Assembly (NCBI GenBank): GCA_964472465.1
Contig: CAYYLW010000044.1
Coordinates: forward strand, 1 to 18,657
Length of the DNA: 18,657 bases
Source: JAAYCI01 sp964472465
Lineage (GTDB): Bacteria > Bacillota > Clostridia > Oscillospirales > Ruminococcaceae
Reading direction: 5' to 3'
Made by a program: the position numbers and the translations under genes. Positions 14,682 to 18,657 of the stretch are shown piece by piece; the first letter of the stretch is position 1, and each line of letters begins with the position of its first letter. The notes below the pieces were generated by a model. That model was given only the letters and a program-made list of their open reading frames with translations, made no database searches and was not told the DNA's origin.

Positions 14682-15988
14682 TAGAGACCTCCTATCCTTT
14701 TCCAATATTTTTGGGTACAGGCCCGGGCATCGGCATATATTTTTTCCTCATCATACACCGTTTGGTAGCCCCGCATTTTTTCTTCGCCTGCCACGAACAC
14801 ATCCCGTGGCCGCCAGCCGTTGAACACGCCGTCCACCAGGTTGGCAAAGGCGTTTTTTTCATCCATCACGGTGGCCACATGGTAGGGAACCACCACCAAG
14901 TCTGCCTGGTAACCGGGTGCTATTCTGCCCAGCTTTACCCCCAGCATCCGGCTGGCATAGCGGTATGCTTCCTGAATGCAGGCCAACAAATCGTTATAGC
15001 CGAACTTCCAGGCGCTGCCGCTTTTTAGGTGCATGCCGTACAGAAGGTTTTGGTAGCAGCGGGTGATGTTGGTGCCCAGGGAATCGTTGCCCACCATCAC
15101 GGGGATGCCCTTGCTTTGCAAAAGCGGTACATTGGGCATGCCCACCGCGGTATTCATGTTGGAGGTGGGGTTTACAGCCACGGTACAGCCGCGTTTGGCA
15201 ATCAGGTCCATCTCGGTTTCATCAATGTTTACACAATGCGCCAGCAGGGAATCCTCCTTGAGTAGGCCAAAGGAATCGAAGCGTTGCACAATGCGGGCGC
15301 CATAATTGTTTTGGCATTCCACCTCATCTTCCAAACTTTCGCCTACATGCACATGCAGCGGGATATCCCCCTGGGCCTTAGCCACCTTTTCCAAGCTTTC
15401 CTGGCTGAGCGAGAGAGAGGCGTGCAGGCCAAATAGCCCCCGGCATTTTTCACTGCGCATCTCCCGTGCAAACCTTGTGTTTTCCTCGATGCAAGCCTCC
15501 ACGGGGAAGCGGTTGCTGGTTTCAAAACAGTACAGCGCCCGTAGGCCGCCCTCATCGGTGAAGGCGCGTTTTAGTTCCCCAAGGCTGCCGCGCACCGTGC
15601 CGCCCGCGTGGTGGTCTAATAGGGTGGTAACCCCGTTTTTTACATGCTCCACGGCATATACCTTGGCACTGTGGTAACAGGTTTCCAAATCGATACCGGC
15701 ATCCATGCGCCACCAAAGTTGCCGCAAAAGCTGCGTGAAGGTGCCGGGGGAAAACGGCAGGCTAAGCCCGCGCACAAAGGCAGAATACAGGTGCCCGTGG
15801 CCAATGACCAGGCCGGGCATCAGTACGCAGCCAGCCGCGTCGGTTGTCTCGTCCGCCTTCTCTTTGGAAAAGTTTTTCATGGGGCCCACCTCGGTAATGC
15901 AGGTGGCATTTGGCCCGCCAAATAACACGTAACAATCGGGCATATAGGTCTCAAAATCATAGCAATTGGCATGGAGTATTGCTTTCAT
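14681..15988 (-). CDS. ssnA: SsnA-type amidohydrolase/aminohydrolase
   Basis: Amidohydrolase-superfamily enzyme, 435 residues, resembling E. coli SsnA, encoded in the same kind of cluster. Similar stretches include PGLVIGHGHLYSAFVRG, LWWRMDAGIDLETCYHSA and VTTLLDHHA. Metal and catalytic residues are intact: H64 and H66 (GHGH), H214 and E217 (HVHVGES), H251 (LAHCVNI) and D302 (GNDSLG). SsnA's physiological substrate is not firmly established; a deamination or hydrolysis step in purine breakdown is assumed. The gene begins 9 bases after the CDA-fold deaminase stop and its TAA overlaps the next ATG by one base, showing tight coupling. It is clearly distinct from the 8-oxoguanine deaminase-type protein in the same operon. 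Confidence 0.85.
   Translation of the reverse strand: MKAILHANCYDFETYMPDCYVLFGGPNATCITEVGPMKNFSKEKADETTDAAGCVLMPGLVIGHGHLYSAFVRGLSLPFSPGTFTQLLRQLWWRMDAGIDLETCYHSAKVYAVEHVKNGVTTLLDHHAGGTVRGSLGELKRAFTDEGGLRALYCFETSNRFPVEACIEENTRFAREMRSEKCRGLFGLHASLSLSQESLEKVAKAQGDIPLHVHVGESLEDEVECQNNYGARIVQRFDSFGLLKEDSLLAHCVNIDETEMDLIAKRGCTVAVNPTSNMNTAVGMPNVPLLQSKGIPVMVGNDSLGTNITRCYQNLLYGMHLKSGSAWKFGYNDLLACIQEAYRYASRMLGVKLGRIAPGYQADLVVVPYHVATVMDEKNAFANLVDGVFNGWRPRDVFVAGEEKMRGYQTVYDEEKIYADARACTQKYWKRIGGL
14688..14693 (-). promoter_or_regulatory. Ribosome binding site that fixes the PreA-like start at 14681
   Basis: A consensus AGGAGG, located inside the last codons of the ssnA-like gene, lies 6 bases before ATG 14681. 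The alternative ATG at 14705 is upstream of this site and would add eight poorly conserved residues. Confidence 0.85.
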
Positions 15989-15997
15989 GGCCCACCC

Positions 15998-16486
15998 CTA
16001 CTTTCCCAAAATCCGGTCCACCCAGGCCAGTAGCACGGCGAAGGCTTTGTCATACGCCGCTTTGTCCGCAACGGGGCCCTCACACTCGATGGGTTTCGGG
16101 CTACGGGCACAAAATTCGGCGCTGTGTATGGCAAGGCCCCCGGGAAGAATGCGCTCCATATCCTCTTCCGCCACGGCGTACTTAACCTTGGATATCCCGG
16201 CCCAAAACGCCGCGCCCATGCACATCACACAGGGCTCCATGGTGGCGTAGATGGTGCAGCCCGCCAGGGTATCGGCGCTAAATTCCCGCGTGGCCCGGCG
16301 AATCAGGGCCATCGCGTCATGGGCGGTGGGGTCATTTTCATCGGCCACGGCATTGCCTTGCTCCATCAGCACATCGCCATTTGCCCCTACCAGCAGGCAG
16401 CCAAACCCATCGTTGCCGGCGCGCAGTGCTCGCCAGGCGGCTTCGGTGGCCTTTTCAAAATAGAATGCATCTGGTTGATTGGGCAT
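15998..16486 (-). CDS. CDA-fold nucleoside/guanine deaminase-like protein with altered HxE motif
   Basis: A 162-residue member of the cytidine deaminase-like fold, closest in appearance to guanine deaminase GuaD and tRNA-adenosine deaminases. It has FGCLLVGANGDVL, the zinc motif PCVMC (C86, C89, after E84) and FWAGISKVKYAV. The first zinc motif, normally HAE, reads T-A-H56-D57-A58-M, so the His ligand is kept but the catalytic proton-shuttling Glu is Ala. I checked this in the DNA: codons CAT GAC GCG. The protein may be a non-catalytic paralogue, use the neighbouring Asp, or belong to a variant family with different chemistry. It lies 9 bases after the YgeW-like gene and 9 before the ssnA-like gene. 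Confidence 0.82.
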   Translation of the reverse strand: MPNQPDAFYFEKATEAAWRALRAGNDGFGCLLVGANGDVLMEQGNAVADENDPTAHDAMALIRRATREFSADTLAGCTIYATMEPCVMCMGAAFWAGISKVKYAVAEEDMERILPGGLAIHSAEFCARSPKPIECEGPVADKAAYDKAFAVLLAWVDRILGK

Positions 16487-16495
16487 GATATCCTC

Positions 16496-17524
16496 CTAAG
16501 CGCGGCCACCCATGGTTAAATCCATTACGGCTTTCACGGTGTGTAGGCGGTTTTCCGCCTCTTGGTACACAATGGAGTGGGGACCATCGATGACAGATGC
16601 CTCCACTTCATTCGTATGGTCGGCCGGCAGGGCGTGCATGTAGATGCTGTCTTTGCTGGTAAGCTCCATCAGTTTTTGGGTGCATTTCCAAGATTTGTTC
16701 TTGGCCAGCTCGGCCAGTTCAGCGTCTGTTAGGCTGGTATTGCCCTCGCGGTTTTCGGCGGGTTTTTGGCTATCGGCATACCAGCTTCCCCAGTTTTTGG
16801 GTATCACCACATCGGCGCCGCGGAAGGCTTCTTCAATGTTGTCAATTACCCTAAAGCTACCGCCGTGTTGTTCGGCGTTTTCTTTCGCCTGTGCAATCAC
16901 CCAGCCGGGCAGCTCGTAGCCCTTCGGGTGGGCCAGTGTAACCTCCATACCATAGCGCGGGAACAGCAGAGACTGGGTAAGCGGTACGCTAATGGGCTTT
17001 TTGTGGGTGGTGGCATAGGCCCAGATGATGGATACCTTTAGCCCTTTTGTGTTGGTGCGCCCAAAATGCTCTTCAATGGTCATCTGGTCGGCCAGGCCCT
17101 GCATGGGATGGTATAAATCGCACTGCATGTTGAGAATGGGTACCCGGCTCCACTGTGCCATTTCGCGGATGAATTTGTTGCCCGTTTCCCAGCCGCAATG
17201 GCGGCAGGCGATGGCGTGACCATAGCTGGAAAGGATGATGGCGGTGTCCTTGGCGTTATCTCCATGCTGTATTTGCATCTTGGAGGCATCCAGGAAGTGC
17301 GCATGCGCCCCCAGCTGGGTGGCGCCGGCCTCGGTGGAATTGCGGGTGCGGGTGCTCTCGTCAAAAAACATCATAAATACCGTTTCGTCCCGCAGCGGCG
17401 CATACGGAATTCGCCGGGCGAATTTCAGCTTTAAATCGTAGGCGGTATCCAGGCAGGTATCAATTTCTTGCCGCGTCCACTCTTGCAGGGTAATCAAATG
17501 CTTTCCACGAAAGGAACTGACCAT
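16496..17524 (-). CDS. ygeW: YgeW-type knotted carbamoyltransferase
   Basis: Transcarbamylase of the ornithine/aspartate carbamoyltransferase superfamily, 342 residues. It has the carbamoyl-phosphate motif S57-T-R-T-R61, then HPMQGLADQMTI and the YgeW-like run KVSIIWAYATTHKKPISVP, VTLAHPKGYELPG and GGSFRVIDNIEEAF, followed by H297-A-L-P-A-D. E. coli YgeW has HCLPAD at that point, so Cys is replaced by Ala here. The natural substrate of YgeW is not firmly established. In catabolic clusters it probably runs in the phosphorolytic direction to make carbamoyl phosphate for ATP through carbamate kinase (inference; no kinase gene is present here). This is the first gene of the long operon, with AAAAGGAG 9 bases before ATG 17524 and the TetR-controlled promoter upstream. 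Confidence 0.88.
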   Translation of the reverse strand: MVSSFRGKHLITLQEWTRQEIDTCLDTAYDLKLKFARRIPYAPLRDETVFMMFFDESTRTRNSTEAGATQLGAHAHFLDASKMQIQHGDNAKDTAIILSSYGHAIACRHCGWETGNKFIREMAQWSRVPILNMQCDLYHPMQGLADQMTIEEHFGRTNTKGLKVSIIWAYATTHKKPISVPLTQSLLFPRYGMEVTLAHPKGYELPGWVIAQAKENAEQHGGSFRVIDNIEEAFRGADVVIPKNWGSWYADSQKPAENREGNTSLTDAELAELAKNKSWKCTQKLMELTSKDSIYMHALPADHTNEVEASVIDGPHSIVYQEAENRLHTVKAVMDLTMGGRA

Positions 17525-17565
17525 ATAAAACCACTCCTTTTAATGATAATGCGATGGATAATTAA

Positions 17566-17585
17566 TACTGATTAACTGGTTAGTT
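17566..17585 (-). promoter_or_regulatory. Operator-like palindrome, site 1 (over the operon start-site region)
   Basis: TACTGA-N8-TTAGTT, with ACTRA/TYAGT half-sites and an 8-base spacer. It begins 12 bases downstream of the predicted -10 element of the ygeW operon, so a bound regulator would block the promoter or initial elongation. Together with site 2 it forms a 20-bp inverted pair (about 15 of 20 bases match in reverse complement). Confidence 0.75.
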
Positions 17586-17596
17586 TGCATGCTTTT

Positions 17597-17625
17597 ATGC
17601 TACCCCCCTGCGCGAAATTTGTCAA
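17597..17625 (-). promoter_or_regulatory. Promoter of the catabolic operon
   Basis: On the minus strand a perfect TTGACA -35 (17625-17620) and TAGCAT -10 (17602-17597) are 17 bases apart. Transcription would start near 17590 and give a leader of about 65 bases, too short for a purine riboswitch. The promoter is flanked by operator-like sites 1 and 2. Confidence 0.65.
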
Positions 17626-17633
17626 TTGACAAA
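17618..17633. promoter_or_regulatory. Perfect 16-bp palindrome carrying TTGACA on both strands
   Basis: TTTGTCAATTGACAAA is its own reverse complement. The minus-strand copy of TTGACA is the -35 of the operon promoter; the plus-strand copy (17626-17631) has no -10 at normal spacing. It touches operator site 2, so it could be an additional protein-binding site. Confidence 0.6.
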
Positions 17634-17651
17634 CTGACCAATCAATCGGTT
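17632..17651 (+). promoter_or_regulatory. Operator-like palindrome, site 2 (just upstream of the operon -35)
   Basis: AACTGA-N8-TCGGTT, the same layout as sites 1 and 3. It starts 7 bases upstream of the -35 of the minus-strand operon and 60 bases before the -35 of tetR, a position suited to repression of the operon and possibly modest autoregulation. Confidence 0.7.
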
Positions 17652-17711
17652 CTGAACTTGTGTGCTTCTACAAACATGTTTTGCGCCAGGGGGGCAAGTG
17701 TGCGAAGAGGT

Positions 17712-17740
17712 TTGAATTATGGGGCCCAATTTGGTATAAT
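17712..17740 (+). promoter_or_regulatory. Promoter of the tetR-family gene
   Basis: TTGAAT (17712-17717) and a perfect TATAAT (17735-17740) are separated by 17 bases, 58 bases before the ATG. GAGGGG (17789-17794) serves as ribosome binding site. No operator-like palindrome overlaps this promoter, so tetR may be only weakly autoregulated. Confidence 0.7.
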
Positions 17741-17798
17741 ATGGCCATGCAGATAGGTTTATAAAATTTCGGTATTACGTTCAACAAAGAGGGGCCCT

Positions 17799-18389
17799 AT
17801 GCCAAACGAAAATTGCTCTGTTGAGGAGCGTATTTTACACGCCGCGCTGGAAGTGGTGAATGAACACACTCTCAGCGGAACCCGCATGCACTTAATTGCC
17901 GCCCAAGCCGAGTTGTCCCAGGCCAATTTGCATTACCACTTCAAAACAAAACGGGATCTTTTGGCGGCTTTGCTGCGGTATATCCAACGGGATTTTTCGA
18001 AAAAGCGGGAAGAATGCATGTTGCAGCAAGCCCCCACCTTGCAGGGGCAGCTTCGCGGTTTTTTTGCCCAAAAGAAGGATATGATTCAAAACCACCCCGA
18101 GCTGGACAGGGTGCAGATTGATTACTGGAGCCTGGGGCAGGTGGATGAGAAAATCAACGCCTGTTTCCAAGAATCGTACACCATTTGGCGCGAGCATGTG
18201 GTGGATACCATCCAGATGTTTTGCCCCGAGGTGGATAAGGGCAAGGCCCACATTCTGGCCGGGGTCATGGTGTCTATGATGATGGGGGCTTCTTTGCAGT
18301 ATTTAAACAACCACGATGTTTTTGACATAGACGAGTATTTTGCAAGCTGTGAGGAAATGGTGATGCTCTACCTGGAACCATTCATCTAG
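17799..18389 (+). CDS. TetR/AcrR-family transcriptional regulator
   Basis: DNA-binding repressor, 196 residues. The N-terminal TetR HTH domain (about residues 8-54) shows the usual order: ILHAALEVVNEH, then LIAAQAELSQANLHYHFKTKRDLL, including the HYHF recognition-helix end. The C-terminal 140 residues are a helical ligand-binding/dimerisation domain without recognisable ligand. The gene is divergent from the YgeW-first operon and shares a 274-base control region with three palindromic elements, two of which recur as a third copy inside the operon. The simplest reading is local repressor of the purine operon, relieved by a purine metabolite (inference). ATG 17799 follows AGAGGGG at 4 bases. 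No other gene in the window is a plausible regulator. Confidence 0.9.
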   Translation: MPNENCSVEERILHAALEVVNEHTLSGTRMHLIAAQAELSQANLHYHFKTKRDLLAALLRYIQRDFSKKREECMLQQAPTLQGQLRGFFAQKKDMIQNHPELDRVQIDYWSLGQVDEKINACFQESYTIWREHVVDTIQMFCPEVDKGKAHILAGVMVSMMMGASLQYLNNHDVFDIDEYFASCEEMVMLYLEPFI

Positions 18390-18400
18390 CGCCGTATACA

Positions 18401-18423
18401 GGCGGGTGGGCCGCCCTTGTTTT
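18401..18423 (+). terminator. Probable terminator of the tetR-family gene
   Basis: GGCGG (18401-18405) pairs with CCGCC (18411-18415) over a 5-base loop and is followed by a T-rich CTTGTTTT. The stem is short, so confidence is moderate. Confidence 0.5.
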
Positions 18424-18469
18424 GCTACGAAGGGCCAGGGCCAGTGGGAAGGACGTTTGAAGCAAGCGA

Positions 18470-18500
18470 AGAGGGGCAGGGGAAATTCCCCTGCCCCTCT
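18470..18500. repeat. Perfect 13-bp hairpin between tetR and the citrate synthase gene
   Basis: AGAGGGGCAGGGG (18470-18482) and CCCCTGCCCCTCT (18488-18500) are exact reverse complements around AAATT. Neither side has a T tract, so it may act as a barrier, an mRNA 3'-end stabiliser or an intergenic repeat unit. Nothing else is seen in the 18424-18530 stretch. Confidence 0.65.
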
Positions 18501-18530
18501 CTATACAACCAGTGCCCCCGGAAAAGGGCA

Positions 18531-18560
18531 AAAAGAGAACCCCCGCTTTTTAGGCGGGGG
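18531..18560 (-). terminator. Terminator of the minus-strand citrate synthase gene
   Basis: On the minus strand CCCCCGC (18560-18554) pairs with GCGGGGG (18546-18540) over a 7-base loop and is followed by TTCTCTTTTT (18539-18530), ten bases after the stop codon. Confidence 0.8.
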
Positions 18561-18569
18561 CCTTTCTGT

Positions 18570-18657
18570 TTAGCGCTGGTCTAGCGGGATGTAGGACTTG
18601 CGCTCGGCCACGCTGCGGTAGGCCGGGCGGATGATTTTGCTGGAATTGATGAGCTCC
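18570..18657 (-). CDS. Probable citrate synthase, last 28 residues (cut by window edge)
   Basis: The minus-strand frame enters from the right edge and ends at TAA 18572-18570. The visible tail reads ELINSSKIIRPAYRSVAER then KSYIPLDQR. The pattern (K/R)IIRPAY-x(3-6)-Y-x-P-L near the end resembles the C-terminus of citrate/2-methylcitrate synthases of Firmicutes and Bacteroidetes. Only about 28 residues are available, so the call rests on a short match from memory and could be wrong. A terminator follows at 18531-18560. It is convergent with tetR and not part of the purine operon. Confidence 0.6.
   Translation of the reverse strand, partial: ELINSSKIIRPAYRSVAERKSYIPLDQR

Larger units (their letters stand above)
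17603..17694. repeat. Long-range inverted repeat around the divergent control region
   Basis: CCCCCCTG (17603-17610) and CAGGGGGG (17687-17694) are exact reverse complements and are each flanked by similar CGCG/GCGC plus A/T-rich bases. They enclose the palindrome, the -35 and operator site 2. This may be coincidence of a G-run and C-run, or a second regulator's half-sites. Confidence 0.35.

Noticed and set aside
17525..17590. Purine, xanthine or other riboswitch in the operon leader
   Set aside because: The predicted leader is only about 65 bases, AT-rich and lacks any aptamer-like helices; the palindromic operators explain it better.
17626..17631. Plus-strand TTGACA as the -35 of the tetR gene
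   Set aside because: No -10-like hexamer lies 16-18 bases downstream; TTGAAT-N17-TATAAT at 17712-17740 is a much better promoter.
1..18657. CRISPR arrays, insertion sequences, prophage genes, tRNA or rRNA genes
   Set aside because: No regularly spaced repeats, transposase or integrase-like frames, or cloverleaf-like conserved sequences were seen; all large stretches are accounted for by metabolic genes.

Overview
The window looks like part of a chromosome from an anaerobic Clostridia-type Firmicute, probably a gut Oscillospiraceae/Ruminococcaceae-like organism. This is an inference from strong AGGAGG ribosome binding sites, GC-rich but T-tract-terminated genes, BMP-type transporter genes, a molybdenum hydroxylase and relatives of the Escherichia coli ygeW/ygeY/ssnA genes. 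There is no sign of phage, insertion sequence, CRISPR or RNA genes.

Layout. Positions 1-2742 are housekeeping: the 5' part of asnS (minus strand), a membrane-anchored M23 peptidase and an HPr-like protein without the phospho-histidine (both plus strand), closed by two intrinsic terminators. Positions 2793-17524 are one long minus-strand gene train of 13 reading frames. In order of transcription these are: a YgeW-type knotted carbamoyltransferase, a CDA-fold deaminase, an SsnA-type aminohydrolase, a PreA-like flavoprotein with two [4Fe-4S] motifs, a YgeY-type M20 hydrolase, a BMP-family lipoprotein, two permeases, a double ATPase, an 8-oxoguanine-deaminase-type amidohydrolase, a truncated [2Fe-2S] subunit fragment, a full [2Fe-2S] subunit and a molybdopterin subunit of a xanthine dehydrogenase-type enzyme. 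A TetR-family regulator (17799-18389, plus) is divergent from this train. The window ends in the 3' end of a probable citrate synthase gene (minus).

How the genes work together (inference). The BMP-type ABC transporter would import a purine nucleoside, base or oxidised purine. The amidohydrolases and deaminase would remove exocyclic amino groups (8-oxoguanine to urate is the best supported step). The molybdenum hydroxylase would interconvert oxidised and reduced purines. YgeW, YgeY and the PreA-like protein would act on ring-opened or reduced intermediates, as proposed for anaerobic urate/purine catabolism clusters. Partners common in such clusters (FAD subunit of xanthine dehydrogenase, YgeX lyase, hydantoinase/dihydropyrimidinase, carbamate kinase) are not in this window.

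The most distinctive findings are three copies of one 20-bp operator-like palindrome (AACTRA-N8-TYRGTT). Two flank the predicted divergent promoter next to tetR and one lies inside the operon upstream of the ygeY-like gene, suggesting a TetR regulon that can be read directly. The train also has unusual proteins: a deaminase whose HxE motif reads His-Asp-Ala, a dihydroorotate/dihydropyrimidine-dehydrogenase-like protein without the usual catalytic Cys loop, and a half-length [2Fe-2S] subunit.
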